In this document: positions 11,183-23,899 of the stretch, piece after piece
Position numbering within the stretch: position 1 is the first letter of the stretch
How the letters are laid out: the number at the start of each line of letters is the position of its first letter
From: Platycnemis pennipes
Taxonomy: Eukaryota; Arthropoda; Insecta; Odonata; Platycnemididae
DNA length: 64,000 nucleotides
Assembly: GCA_933228895.1 (NCBI GenBank)
Contig: OW121848.1
Location: 97,173,470-97,237,469 of the forward strand
Direction: 5' to 3'
Notes under the pieces: model-generated
Seen by the model: only the letters and a program-made list of their open reading frames with translations
Database searches by the model: none
What the model was told of the DNA's origin: nothing
Made by a program: the position numbers and the translations under genes

Positions 11183-14120
11183 ATCAAAAAAGTTCGCCAT
11201 TCAAAATGCTCAGCATTATACCGTTCGTATTATTTGGAACGATACCGTATACAGTCAAGCTGTTTTAAATGGATCTAATGACAAATAACCTTGTCAAATC
11301 AATCCATAACTCACCAACACTAATGGAAATATATTCTGCAGTCAAAGGAGACTTCTTTCGGGAAACTACCTCCATTCAGTCACTCGGAAAAGGTATTTGA
11401 TAATATCAAATCATCCTGCTAAAATAAAATCAATAGATTTCAAAACTTTAAATATATCCCCTTCTCATAACTTCAAGCTATGAGAAATTTAGGAAGACAT
11501 TTTTAGTCTACAGGATTGGCTATGGACATCTTGTCGGCAAGAGAGGAAAATGCGGGGAAACTGTTCAAGAGCCTACTGTAATAATCAATTAAACTAACCC
11601 CATTTAAAGCATTTCCTCTCCACTTAAAGGGCCGGTATCAATTCCCAGCTGATTATAAATCTCCATAAAAAGCATGTCAAACAAAGGGAATATTAGGTGC
11701 ATCAGAGGGTAATTTCTTCCACCGAGTGGGTTTCATGGGCATGCGAGAAGATCGATAAAATCGGTGCAGATTCTTCTTTCGGCAGTTGAGGTTCTACACG
11801 GCTGTAAAACACCAACCGAAGCTTGAGGGGTCCTTTGTTTTGATTCCTCTTACACTTGGATAGTTTGGAATCCATTTCTTTGGCCATTATTTTTTATTTT
11901 TTTGGGCGATAAAGGCTCTAGGTATTCGGACGTAAATCCCATAGCCAGAGTTTCGAGGCAGTAAACTTTAGCTGTTCAGTTGCTGATGGCAGAAATCATT
12001 CCGTAGCCAAAATACTGATAAAGACGTGAAATTCTGTTCGCCCTCTCCGGATAGATACAAAAGCAAAGCCAAATGTAATCGCTTCTAATTGATGTCAATA
12101 TCAAAGTAAACCAATTATTATGTGTAAAAGTTACGAAAATTATAATAATTTCGAAATAATTCATAATGTCTTCGAAATAGGCTTTAGTCACCGGACTGAC
12201 TCGTACTTGAATATTCGTATTTACATATGAATTAATTTGGGTGAAGAGTTGCGAGAGATATATATCATAGATAAGATAGAAATGACGATAACATTATTCA
12301 AATTTAAAACGTAGACTATAAGTAACCGACCGCTGACATTTGAAAATTATATCCATCACCTTTGTTCTGATTTAGGTAATTCATGTTACAATCGCGCTAT
12401 AATTGCATAGTGAGATGGCAATGTAAAATTGAACAAAGAACCATATTAATCTTAGTCTATATTTCGAGACTGGTGACAAAAATACCTTGGATAAAATGGA
12501 AACCTCTTATTTGGACGAAGCCGGCTCTCAATCCTTCAGAAAATCACCCGTGATCCCATCGTTCGGTCTCACTCTAGACGGTGAGTTTCCATCCGAGGGT
12601 CGCGGGAGCTGTGTTGGCGGATATTCCACCCCAAGACCACGGACAGCGAAGACATTCGCCGCGCGGATTATCTCTTCCCAACATGAATCTCTCTTCCCAA
12701 ATGGTTTTGGGGGTTAGTCTCAACAAGTGATCTCAAAAGTGTGCCAATCCATAAGCGAGCTTGCAAGAGCCATGACAGAATCATTCCTATGCAACTTAGA
12801 TACTAGGTATGCTAAAATACCTATAAACAATGAGGTTCTATTCGGTATTTGACAGCAAACGTATTATTAAGACGTGTTGGTTCCTTTTAGGTCTATTTAA
12901 GGCTCAACAATGAATATATGAGTTGTTAACTACCCGATTGCAGTGATACAGAAGGAAGCATGTTCATTAAATTCAAGTTCAACTAAAGGACAAATTTAGT
13001 GGAGCGCGACTTTAATTTTTTTTCTAAAATCATTGAACTATTTACTTAATGGCTGCTAAAAATAAATACTCAATTCAACGCTTTATATTGCACCCAGAAT
13101 GCAGTTCAATCCTTATTCTCAGTGCAATGCCTTGTAAGAGGGTAGACATCGTATGAAATTTATGCATGAGAATTTATGGAAATAATGGAATGGAAAATTT
13201 CAGCTTCATTGTGGATCTTTAGGCAAATGTGATATGAGCGCCGAGAACAATCGCATATACAAAAGGATAACATTAACTCGTCAATCATGGAGTGACTCTT
13301 TGATCGAGGTTGCTGTAATTATGAATTTAAGTAATTATGTGAATTTAACTCCAAGCCAAAGAATAATGTTTATAATTTCTGATAATAAATAACATAAGGA
13401 ACAATTATCTTGCACATACGGCTATTGAATATATTTACTTCAACCATTATTTATCTTGCTTACAGTTCGTTTTGCCGTTTAACACCGTTACTATTATAAT
13501 CCGCTTTAGTCATTTTTTGCTAGCATGTAGAGTTTATGATTTTATTATATGATACTTATGTTTAATAATTCTTCTTTTTGTATTATGCACGTTGTACATT
13601 AAGAAAAAAACATCTGAGCCCACCATATTTTTTTCATGCTGCGCACGGAGACAGTTTTCCTTATTGTTATCACTTGATGATAAAGATACAGACCAAAACG
13701 TTGCTTTGAGTAATAACATGAATACTAAAACATATAATTACATAACAACCTTAATTTAAATACATAAGTAGGACCTTGTGTAATTTCAATTGCGCTATGA
13801 TAATAATTTCAATTGCTTTGTTAATGTAGAAAAACTCACTTTTGAAGATAATTATTTCACGCAAAACAAAAAAGTATCCTTCCCTTACGATTTATTAGCC
13901 ATATCAAACAGCATCCAAACGAGGACGGGAAGTATAGATTTAGTCTCATGGCCCGCCTCGATAACAAATCCAGGACCCCAAATTTCTGAGCTGCCGCTGA
14001 GGAACTGCCAGAATATTAAATTTTGGCTCATCCCTAACATCCGTTTCTATTCGTTCTGTAAAACCTGTCTGAAAAACGAAAACAAAAAAAAACACGTTCA
14101 AAATGTTATTGTAAACTATC
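11183..14120. other. Anonymous AT-rich DNA
   Basis: The short open frames (for example 12,487-12,717 plus and 13,790-14,125 plus) show no domain or splice support. No repeats recognised. Confidence 0.5.
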
Positions 14121-14129
14121 TTTAATGAG

Positions 14130-14245
14130 CATCCGAAATAGGAAATCTGATGAGGGTTTCCAGAATGGCTTCTGCCATTTGAACCTGGGACCCTCCGGTC
14201 TGTAGCCCAGCACTCTATCCACCAAGACCCTCCGGAAAGTAATAA
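14130..14245 (-). repeat. tRNA-derived SINE head
   Basis: On the minus strand the sequence runs GGTGGATAGAGTGCTGGGC, then CCGGAGGGTCCC, then GGTTCAAATGG, i.e. A-box and B-box-like elements in tRNA spacing. The same order and wording occur on the plus strand at 22.59-22.66 kb (ATTGGATAGAGCG, CCGGAGGTCCC, GGTTCAAAATCC), so both belong to one SINE family. Not a functional tRNA. Confidence 0.6.
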
Positions 14246-15375
14246 ATGGATTAAAATATTTCATTTGGCAGTGCTGCAAAGGCTTCTGTGATGTTTTACA
14301 TATGACTCTGGAGTTGTCGTTCTCTTGGCTGACAACAATTTCACCGGAAATCCCGTCAATATTTTTAGTTCCAAAGTTATTTGCTAAAAGGTTTTGCATA
14401 AACACTAAAAACTACTTCGGACCTGAATATTCCGTGTGCAAATCCAGCAAAGCTCTTATCAACCAAGATGAACTAATGCGGAAGTAAGCCTGGAGTCATT
14501 TTCATGTAAGATGCCTCGAGAAATCTCATAATAGATTATTTAGCTCATATCTAAGCTCAAAAAACTACCTTATGGCTTGCAGAGTTCTTATAGGTTTATG
14601 AACTACAACGGTTCGCATCCTTGTGATTCAAAGGGATGGATGGGTCATGTGTTTACTCAAGTTGGTGCTTCCATAAGATTGGCACGGCCGACAAGAGGCA
14701 CTAAGGATGCTCTCCTGGACATAGTTTACCTCTTTAATCACCTCACGCGTACACCCAAGGGAACAGCACAAAGCATCGCATTTGACTCTGCGGAAACAAA
14801 CAGCATTAATACGGACGGCGTGGTTATCGTTACTGTGCGGTAAAATTAATCTGAATGGGACCGTTTATTATGAACACAAAAGTAATCCATTAGGAATTAA
14901 GTTTTTCTCGGCATCCACATCTGTATTGTAGCCTCAATAAAATGCCTAACCTGCCCTGGTTGCCCGTGCAATGATGTTGTATTCGATACTTCTAGGATAA
15001 CACAGCATTTATCGCAAACGTGGTGAAGCGATTACTCCATGATAATTTTGAGTTCAGTCGATGTTAGTGGCAAGAGGACGGAACATGTAATCAGGAGTGA
15101 TGGGATTCTTAAGGTTTTTATAGTTCGTAGAATGTCGGGGGTGCGAGTAAGGGAAGGGAGAGAACGGGTACTTACGACGGAATGAAAATAGAAGATAGTC
15201 TTCTAATTTGAAGAGAGAAACAGGGTAGGTTTACTGAATTAAAAATACGGTTAGAAAATTGAAGCTGAATAGTATTCATCAACATTTAATCTAACCGGAA
15301 GATAGCCCTTAAACAATAATACTAATCAGCTATAAAACTTTACAGCAATTTTATCATTATTAGCGTTTTAATCCT
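14246..15375. other. Anonymous DNA
   Basis: ORFs such as 14,577-14,843 lack any recognised domain. Nothing else seen. Confidence 0.5.
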
Positions 15376-15379
15376 GACT

Positions 15380-15870
15380 TTAATTTAATTCAGCCCTCCA
15401 TTCCACCCTACCCCTAGCCAGTTCCTCTCCCTCCTTGTTGTTCTTACCCAGACACTTCTTGAGTTGTCTCAGGTATTTATTTCCTGGCTTCCTCGTGGCA
15501 CTTTTTCTTGGATTTTTCCCTGATCGCGTTTTCGACATATTCGTTGTGCCCGGGTGTGCCCAAGCCACCGTGCTCTTCTTGGACAAATGGCGCTCCATAG
15601 CGTATTTCCTTCTTCTGTATTCCTCCTCGTTTCTCCATTTGTCCCCAATTTTATGTTCCTTGAGCATAATAGCTGCCTATTCGCCATCAATGTCCTCTTA
15701 GCTTGGACTACTCTACGCTTGATGTCCGTTATACTTCTTCCACGCAATAGAGCTGCTTAGGCAAGTGAATAATTCCACTTTCTCCAATCTCTCTCGTTTG
15801 AAGCGGATGTCGACTATCAGAAGGCAACAAAAGTAATTCATATGTAGGGAGGCGAATTGGATTACGTGGT
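15380..15870 (-). pseudogene. LINE reverse-transcriptase thumb fragment
   Basis: On the minus strand an RFKRERLEKVELFTCLSSSI segment is followed, after a frameshift, by DIKRRVVQAKRTLMANRQLL and a CSRNIKL motif. This corresponds to the region after the RT active site in RTE-like LINEs, where a conserved YLGS element precedes IRRRIALAK-type sequence. The region downstream (15,380-15,650) is basic and out of frame. No active-site region is present; it is a truncated, frameshifted remnant. Confidence 0.55.
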
Positions 15871-15949
15871 TGTTGCTTGGAGTTGCTCGGTCATCGATAT
15901 CCTCCATGTCAATTGGTTTAGGATTCGCCCTCGCAATCACAACTTGTTG

Positions 15950-16790
15950 GCTTGTTTTGTCTTTACTCGCATTGAGCTTACTTCACGGAAGTAATTTTGT
16001 ATTCGGAAAACCCTGAAGCACATCAGTAAGAACTGGTCGAAACTTAGAGTACAGATTTACCCATTTTATCTCCAATCCGAAAGGCGTTAAAATACGTAAT
16101 AAAAAGCACGTAAGCAAATTCGTGCATAAACGAAGTTACAAATGAGATCAGTTATGTTTCCGCTGCCTATTACTTGCGAGAAAATTAGTTGATAATTTGT
16201 TGGAGCTAGTATCCTCGCTACAGCCCGTAGTCTGTCGAGCGGGCAGAGAGAATTGATCAAAAGCGGTTGGCATAAGAGGGAACTAATAGATTCACCTGTT
16301 GTGAAGGCTAGAGATAATGTGCTAGTAAATTTTAGTAATCCTTTTCGACCCCAACGATACAATTTCGAGTTGCTATCTTGAAAAAGCAGCATGACATCAG
16401 TTTGATCGATGATTAACAGGCACCATTGAATAAAAGCTTCTAGGAGAAGGCTTTCATTCCTATCCCTTCGCATTCCTTGTCGTGGTTACTATTTTATCAA
16501 AGAAATTTGGCGTTATTTATTTCGCAATAGGTCTTGGAGGCCGGAGCTTGGTGGAAATTCATCTTGAATTATTGAACTTAAAAATGAAAACATAAGATTT
16601 CCAAAAGATAAATTATTGCTTTGTGAAAACCTTTCTTTCACTAGTTCTCCCATTCCTTACTCATATTTTCTAAGTTAACTAGTGAATTGCCCGCTATAAC
16701 TTTGTCGTTGAAAAATTTCTGCCTTCGTGCGTCTAGCTTCGTCGTAATCTTCCATGGATCGAAAATTTTGATAGAGCTATGAAAATGCAC
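15950..16790. other. Anonymous AT-rich DNA
   Basis: The minus ORF at 16,087-16,473 has no domain I can recognise. Nothing else noted. Confidence 0.45.
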
Positions 16791-16795
16791 TAATT

Positions 16796-19300
16796 CTATG
16801 ACAAAAGAACGCAATAGCCTCCATCACAATTAACCCAGCCTCGATCAAAATACGAAATCCCTTCGGTCATCCTAGATCTGGTTGCTGACATGTTCTTCTT
16901 GGATGCAAGTGAGGTGGGCGGTCTTCGACGCTTTCCGCTGTCACCCCCGTGCTGAGATGACTGGCGAGACGGGAGAGATAGCGGGGTGCGCTGCCTTGAT
17001 ATCAAGCGACAAGCCCCCGGAAATCGTCAGAGAGATTCCGGACAGTTCTCTCTCTCCATTGAAATTTCTAAGCACACGGCGGTTTCATTCTTAGGTTTAA
17101 ATAGGTGAGAATAACAAAACTCTTCCTCCCCGTTTGTGCCGCACTATACGCTTCCCACTTCGGGCCCCCTTCGGCAAAAAAAATAATTCAACCACTGAAC
17201 GAAGTGTAAAGAAAACCAGCAAAGATTGCTGAAAAAGTCTGCGTCACAAACAGCACAAAATTCACAAAAATATATTTGAAAATCTATAATTTGGTCCACT
17301 GTTTAAAACCATGGCTCCCGACGGTGGTTTAATCTATCACAAAGCAGTCAATTATGCGTGCAACACGGCGGAAATAGTCCAAGTCCCTTGGGAAGTCGAA
17401 AGGTAGAATTTTGTGGCGGAATGAGGAAGAGAGAGACTGGCTAATGGAAAGATACTCCACAATATGCGACCACAACACAAATAGTAAGAAACCACCAACA
17501 CTTCTCCTGTTCAATCCCTTTCTCACCCTTATCCACGACCGGTGATTTGACATACACTCATTGACAGTGACACACCCTTGCGGCGATTTTTGGTGAATCG
17601 TGCTAGCATACACGGGTGGAAGTACCGCACTAATATACTCCGTAGCTCACCACAATATTACCGATACGGGAGATGAGGGAGGTTCTCGACCTTCTAATTG
17701 AGTGCTAACGCGGAATTTCATCATGAGGACACGATGACAATCAACATCAAAACCGTCTTGGCTGGAAACACTTTTCCGTGTTGATCCTTCGGGGAAAAAC
17801 TGTCGCAGCGCAAGACAAATCTTGGCTCTGGGGGTTGATGGAAAATTCACATGGAATGCAGCTTGGTCATTTACGGTGGAGGACGATGCTAGCACGTAAT
17901 GGTACCAAAATCCACCTCGGCCATTACCTAAATGCACTCAGCAACGTCAGAGAGGGGGAAGGGAATTGAAATAATACAAGGGAAACCACCGGAACTCCCT
18001 CCCGAGATCCCGCAGGGGATAGAGGGTGTCACCAGCGGAAGAAAACGGGGTGACTTCTCGACTAGGATTTCACTCACCGCAATTTCCCGGCGCTTATCCC
18101 TTCGTCCGTCTCGTAACAGCTGAGGTGGAGAAAGAGGCAGAGATGGCGAGGAGAATCCTTCCCGGCCGCTCACCCGAGGAGTAGGAACAAACAAAAACTG
18201 CACGCACGGATCACCACTGAATCGACGGAAAGGAACAAGTCCCCAGGTCACGGCACACGACGCTCTCCACTGCGACCACAAGGAGGCGAGACGTGAAGAT
18301 GCACTGTCGAAGTTGGTGGCGATGGATCCGTATGGGCGTGTGTCTGTGTGTGTGGTACGAGAGTGTCTGTTCGTGTCCAGGCGAGGAATGGGGGAGGGAA
18401 TGGGGAGGTAGAGGGGGGGAGAGTCGCGGGGGTTGAAGGGGGAGGGATGTTGCGGGTCCCTGTGTGTGTGAGGTAGCCAGGGTATTCAGAGGCGAGGGTA
18501 GGCTCGGGGGTAGGGCTATGGTAGGGTGTCGAGGAGAAGGGGGGAGGGAGCGGTGTACAACCCTGCGGGCGAGGGAAGACGATGGTGGGGCGTGGGAACG
18601 GAGGATCTTCGGGGAGTGGGGGGAGGGAACTGTAAAGGGGAGTGGGGAGGACTAAGGTACCCCAAGGGTGGGGGGATGCCGGGGTAGCTTTTAAATGGGA
18701 GGGTTGAGAGAGGGTTCGGGAGGGGGGAGGTATCGGCCGCGGAGCGGGAGGGGGCTTCTGTACTGGAGTGGGGATGGTTCACAAAATGGCGGTCCGCTTG
18801 GAGGGAAGCCTGTCTCTCCCACTGGGCACCGCCATGCTTGCCGGCGCTCAAGAGAGCGGCGCGCCCTTCCCTCCCTTCCCCCTCAAGCATTCCCGTAGTT
18901 CCTCTTCCCACCCCTTTCCTCTACCACCTATTCCTCCTCCTCTCTCCGTCTCCTCCCAATCGGATTCATTCCTTCCCCGCCCCCTCGGGATCCTCCCTCC
19001 GAAGACGCAGTCCCTCTGAGCATTCCCTCTCCGGCGCTCCCCGAATCGCGCTCACCTTGGCCCCGATTGTCTTTCCCGCTCAGATTTTTCGCGATACCAG
19101 CGATGGGTCTTCCGCGGAAGGAGGGAGCGAAAGAGAAAGAGAGACGGGCCCCGATGCAGCGGCACATTTTCGTTTTGGTTATTCGCCCGTTCGTTTGTTT
19201 TCGATCCCAGCGAGACGGTGTTTTGTTTTGATTTGTGTCTGTGTGTGTATGTGCGTAAGAGTGTGCGTGCGTGTGCGACTGCAGTCCAATTAAGAGAATG
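16796..19300. other. GC-rich, CpG-containing block with purine/pyrimidine runs
   Basis: From about 16.8 kb, and most strongly from 17.9 to 19.3 kb, the sequence is GC-rich with long G/A-rich then C/T-rich tracts and short GT microsatellites (about 18,342 and 19,228). It contains overlapping open frames on both strands without domains. An ACAAAATGGCGG sequence at about 18,781 resembles the YY1/Pho binding consensus, which is common near insect and vertebrate promoters. This may be a regulatory or first-exon region, but no transcript can be shown. Confidence 0.35.
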
Positions 19301-21390
19301 CGCAGCGTAAGGTATTTTCGTGTTTGTCAGACTACTACGTCCTTCGGTCGGAGGTTCGGAGGAGGAACTCTCTCAAAGGACAATGCGCGCTCGACTCATT
19401 TGGACTATGGCCTATTTAATTGAGTAGGAATTCATTGTTTTGCCGCGTTAACATCTGACGGCATGGCTCTTCTGCCGAGAGCAGCAATTCGCTCCTCGGT
19501 AGCTCGCGTTGAAATGTGATCTCGGAGTTTATGCTCGCGACGGGAGAGGTACGTATTCTCACCTTCTGGGAGGCGACTCTTCGACGCCTTTGCATTTGTC
19601 CTGAAAGCAGACCAGTAGCCAAATGGGAGCGAGACGGAATAGGATGGGGATAGGAAGTGGATTGTCGGTGTTGGATTAGGAATGAGGAACATGTGTTTTA
19701 CAATCACGTGATTTCATTTAGGAAATTATCCATCAGTTTAATTTATACGCATTTATTTATACAACGTCTCACACTTGTTTCCATTGAGCAGTAAACGGTT
19801 TTGAGAATGCTGTAGTACGTACTTGAGAATGATGTAGTATCATCGAAACTAGTCGGATTACAATTTTTATATTGTGGAAAATTGCAATATCTTTCTATTA
19901 AAATGGAACGTTTCCACCACATCACACCTGAATCTGGTTTGTTTATCAGTAATCGATTTAATTAAATAATAAAACGAGAGGCGTGTTAATCGCCTGCACT
20001 ACCGTTGGAACGTGAAAGAACCCCTTTCTGTTAAGAAACGATTTAAATCGTAGAAATTATTTCACTGGACCTTAACATCACTTTTTGCATAAAATTTTCC
20101 TCGTAAAAGAGACTAAATATTTTTTTAGTTTAAAGACGCATGACACTCATCACACAGTGTTTTGCGACACTTAATCACACTTTTAGAGGTTTTTGGAGTA
20201 AAAATTGCCATGTCCCCCCCCTTGCTCATAACTTAATCCCTGATTAAATTGCATTTGGCATCAGCTTCAGATAAAAATGTACCGCTCTCATATATTTGTG
20301 GTCTCATTTGTCATATAATAAACCTTTCGCATAAGCATTTGAAATTGATACGTCTAGCCACAAGCGAGTGTATCCGTAAGTAAGTGGTAGACATGGAGGT
20401 GGATAATTAATAAATGTGTTTCCGGATTGAAGCACGGATCTCTTTTTGACCAAAGCGCTCCCGAGCGAAGCGCCCTGATTCCCCGCGTGCGTCGCAGCGC
20501 GGCCGTGCATTGATTCGGCCGCCGACTGGGCCCGTCGCGGTTCCGTGATATGGGCCCACATCAACATTTCACTTCTACTCCGACTGAGATTGAGTGGCAT
20601 GTGATATCAGTGCTCATGATACGCTTTAAACCTATAAACGATTCCGTTTTACCATCGCTATTTCTTCCTTAGGCTATATAATAGATCAAGTCAACGCGGT
20701 GGATTAAAATGCGTTAATTATTGCGAAGGAGCTGCGTGTACATCAGGTATGATTACAATTGATACCGCCAATGGTAATATATTTTGCCAATGCGTAAACC
20801 GTTTCTCCCTTCAGAATCACGGCGTTCCAGGGCGCTAAAAACCAAACTAATTAGTTAATTCTCTATTATGATTGAGCATTTAATAGAATGTATTGATGGA
20901 GATTGCGTCGAGTTTAACCTGGGTTTCAAGCTTATGAATATTTTCCTTACCTTGTTTCCACATTCATTACATATAGATACAATAGCTATACCGAAATATC
21001 CTTAACCTTCTACTTCTTGTATCAGCTTATAACAACAACTTGTCCGATATGTCTTAGTTAAGCTTAAATATATCGGCGTGGTAGTCACACAACATGAAGA
21101 CATCTCTATGATGATAGGGCGAAGAAATAGAGTTGCCGAAGGAAACTAGGAGAAAAAAATATGGATTGAGCTCGGAATCAGGGTTATTGGCTACTGGAGG
21201 TGGTTTAAAAAAGGAAGAATGAATAGATAGCGAGGTCGAAGACGGGGAATAAAATGGGAATTCTAGATAAAATGAAAAGAGATGGAAAGAATGACAGATT
21301 GGCACAATGGAGGGAAGGAAGCATACAAGAAAAAAGGAGGATGAATAAGGCAGATTGGAAGGGCTCCATCTAATCCTACTCTTACCGGCA
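19301..21390. other. Anonymous DNA with a short GC-rich patch
   Basis: Mostly AT-rich. A GC-rich patch at about 20.44-20.57 kb has no recognisable RNA or protein feature. Confidence 0.45.
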
Positions 21391-21397
21391 GAATGTC

Positions 21398-21575
21398 TTA
21401 TGGGAAAAAAGGTATCAACACTGCTGTTTCCACATACACTTTTATTTGGCACGACCATGGTTTCGTAGCTAGGCTACATCATACACCTGATGATGTAGCC
21501 TTGCTACGAAACCATGGTCGTGCCAAATAAAAGTGCATGAGGAAACGGCAGTGTTGATACCTTTTCTCCCACGAT
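21398..21575 (+). mobile_element. Penelope-type terminal palindrome with hammerhead-ribozyme-like core
   Basis: The arms 21,398-21,482 and 21,490-21,575 are near-perfect inverted repeats around a 7-nt centre. The plus strand contains CTGATGA (21,487-21,493), a 5-bp stem GTAGC/GCTAC with a CTT loop, GAAA (21,508-21,511), then CCATGGTC. That is the order of the hammerhead core: CUGAUGA, stem II, GAAA, minimal stem III, and a UC cleavage site after 21,519. CAC before and GTG after could form the start of stem I. One extra T lies between CTGATGA and stem II. Minimal hammerheads of this kind are known from Penelope-like elements. No RT ORF is attached. Confidence 0.6.
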
Positions 21576-21579
21576 GAAT

Positions 21580-22335
21580 AACTTCCACAAAGTTTTGCCT
21601 GAGACTGTTTCGTATAGAATTCCTTATAATAAGTTATAGGTATTTATTTTTCGTTCCTTCACTCATTGACGCTAACTTTATTAAGCTAACTTTATTATTT
21701 TGCTGGTATTTTACGTGTCAAGGGATTCATGGTGGAGCCGACCATCCCTGATTTACTTCTCCTCCACCGCTCTTAGATATCCCCTTACCTACACTACTCC
21801 TCTCTTCAAATTAGCGTACTATCTATTTCTTTTCATCTCACCTGAAATGCAATTTCTGTTTTAGAATTTTTTCCACCATTACCATCTTCAGAACGCAATT
21901 TTCCGTAATTTCTTTTCCCATACAAATCTCCCTTCTTCTACATTCTCTCAGCAACTGCCTTTCTTCTACCAGCATCTCAAAAATAATCTCGCTTGTCATC
22001 CATTTCGTCCACCACTCTTTCTCCTTCCACCTTCAGCCTACTATTATAAAAAAATGATAGGCAATTTCAAAGGCTAAGACACAGTCAAAAGAACAAATTC
22101 ACATGAACAACATGAATCTTCACTAACTGTAAAAATACTTGCAAACAAAAACCTGCTTATAAAGGTGGACTGCATCCACAGACTTTTCTATACGCTCATC
22201 TGTAAAGAAATGAATTTCTACCATCATTAATCACTCCAGATTATTACTGCCTAATGTTGGGATTCCATCTCTTTAAAAGCCCTAAGTCCTATGGAAAATG
22301 CATTGTAAATCATTCTTTATTAGACAGATATCATT
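21580..22335. other. Anonymous AT-rich DNA
   Basis: No recognisable gene or repeat ends. Confidence 0.45.
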
Positions 22336-22340
22336 AATCC

Positions 22341-22475
22341 ATGAGACATATAGAGCGAGTGATGAAGGATGTGAAAGAGAAGAAATACGTAATTATGAAG
22401 AAATTAGCTGATGGAAGAATTCAGAGGAGAGCTGTGTCGAACCAATCTCAGGATTGCTGACCAGTGTTGATGATC
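22341..22475 (+). pseudogene. RTE-like LINE 3' end (C-terminal RT tail)
   Basis: The plus-strand frame reads RVMKDVKEKKYVIMKKLADG then RRAVSNQSQDC and a stop, followed by TGTTGATGATCATT. It matches the tails at 45.9 kb (plus) and 47.4 kb (minus, ending ASNQSEDC). It is the extreme C-terminus of an RTE-type RT polyprotein from a 5'-truncated insertion. Confidence 0.65.
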
Positions 22476-22576
22476 ATTGAAACCATCCTTGTATCGAATA
22501 TCATCAATTAATCATCTTAATAGTATTTCATTTTAACTTTCATGTATAAGCGACAGGACAACCATGGCGATGACCT

Positions 22577-22830
22577 TTGTCAGAAGGCGTCAGCCCATTG
22601 GATAGAGCGTTCGGCTACTTGCCGGAGGTCCCGGGTTCAAAATCCTCAAACCGTGTGAATGTGTTGGTACCAGATATTTTGGGAAAACTCTGGCTTCACA
22701 GGGCATGGAATCGACTGAAACCGACCACCCGACCCTGGTGTGTGAATTTCACACGCCCCTGAGTTCTACCCTCACCAATAGGACTGACTTCAGGTTTGAG
22801 TTCTGGTTTTATTACTCAGCGGCCAAGCAC
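22577..22830 (+). repeat. tRNA-derived SINE with body
   Basis: The tRNA-like head at 22,585-22,655 has A-box-like CATTGGATAGAGCG and B-box-like GGTTCAAAATCC. It is followed by a body with GTGTGAATTTCACAC (a short palindrome at about 22,739) and TTCTACCCTCACC. Head and body each recur alone elsewhere in the window (14.2 kb minus and 6.1 kb). Open frames across it are not genes. Confidence 0.65.
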
Positions 22831-23214
22831 AAGTGCGTGGACAAAGGTAGGATTTGTATTTCCAAAAGAGACAGTGGCACACCAATGGCTTGAACGCTCC
22901 CGAGCCAACCATTCACCCCCTCCACGAATGAATGCAAAAATGTCTCTATTCTCATATCCTTATTACCCGTTTTCCTCACTTTTGCTTGCGTCTATTTATC
23001 TCCGCGTTTTGCCTTCTAATATAAAATACTGAGTGTTTTCACCCGATTATTTCAGTCATAACACTCTTCTTGAAGTCAGACTAGATATCTTCGTCGAATA
23101 ACTATTTTACTGAATTAACCGAGTTGCATAAAGGCGCTGAATTTAAGTGTTGGCATAGGCATCAAAATTTGTTCGTGTGCGCATTTGAGAATAGCTGACT
23201 TAAGGTTTAAGTCT

Positions 23215-23295
23215 GATGCATAGTTCATCTACATCTACATGATATCCTGCGAGCCACAACGAGGGTGAGTGGCAGGGGGTGTTGGGCGAGGGTGT
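23215..23295 (-). repeat. 3' tail of the CR1/L2-like LINE family
   Basis: The plus strand shows CATCTACATCTACAT then CCTGCGAGCCAC..CGAGGGTG.GTGGCAGGGGGTG. Read on the minus strand, this matches the 3' end of the LINE copy at 26.33-26.39 kb (CCCCCTGCCACACACCCTCG then GCTTGCAGGGTAT). It is therefore a strongly 5'-truncated copy in opposite orientation. Confidence 0.55.
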
Positions 23296-23640
23296 GTGGC
23301 TGGGCCAGTTCATTCCATTTCGCCATCGGGCTCTCGGGGAGGGGGGTGAGTGGATATTGTGCGGGGAATCAGGGCGGCTGTTGATCGTCCCCACTCGCCC
23401 GCCCACCCCTCCCTCCGGCGAATGCCATTTCGGCTGCTTCGAATCAATTCAGGAACACGACGCCGCCGCCTCTGGGTGGATCGCATCGTTTATCGTCGCG
23501 GATCACCGTTCCTCCTCATCTCCCCACCACGCCACGCCCCGCGCCTCACCATCTGTTGCTCCACTCCTCGCATCTTGACTTCGTAGGCCGCCGAGATCCA
23601 AGGGCTCCGGGGTTGAGATGAAACGGAGAGATCGCGGCGT
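23296..23640. other. Short GC-rich stretch
   Basis: GC-rich, with overlapping ORFs on both strands and no domain. No other feature. Confidence 0.35.
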
Positions 23641-23789
23641 CGACGACGGAGAACCAATTTTCCGTGTTCTCAAATTCTTCATTTTTCATATTCATAATTG
23701 CACAAAATAAATTGCTGTGGGAATTGGTTTCGAAGGTTCCCCGACGACTTCCATCATATCCTGTGGTCGTATCTGGAGTGTATCTGGAG

Positions 23790-23895
23790 GCAAGCATGAT
23801 ATCTATGCTTGAGGTCGGATTCGAACCTACGACTTCAGGGTTGCTGGGGCAGCGTCATATCAATAGAGCTTGGTCGGCATCTAAAAATACATATG
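23790..23895 (-). repeat. tRNA-derived SINE or tRNA relic
   Basis: On the minus strand an A-box-like AAGCTCTATTGATATG is followed by a perfect B box GGTTCGAATCC within CGTAGGTTCGAATCCGACC, where the flanks can form a T-stem-like pair. The acceptor stem is absent. Likely the head of a SINE different from the 14.2/22.6-kb family. Confidence 0.5.
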
Positions 23896-23899
23896 ACGC

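Noticed and set aside
18464..19293. Cluster of ORFs in the GC-rich block
   Set aside because: Same composition effect; no domain, no splice-consistent exon chain.
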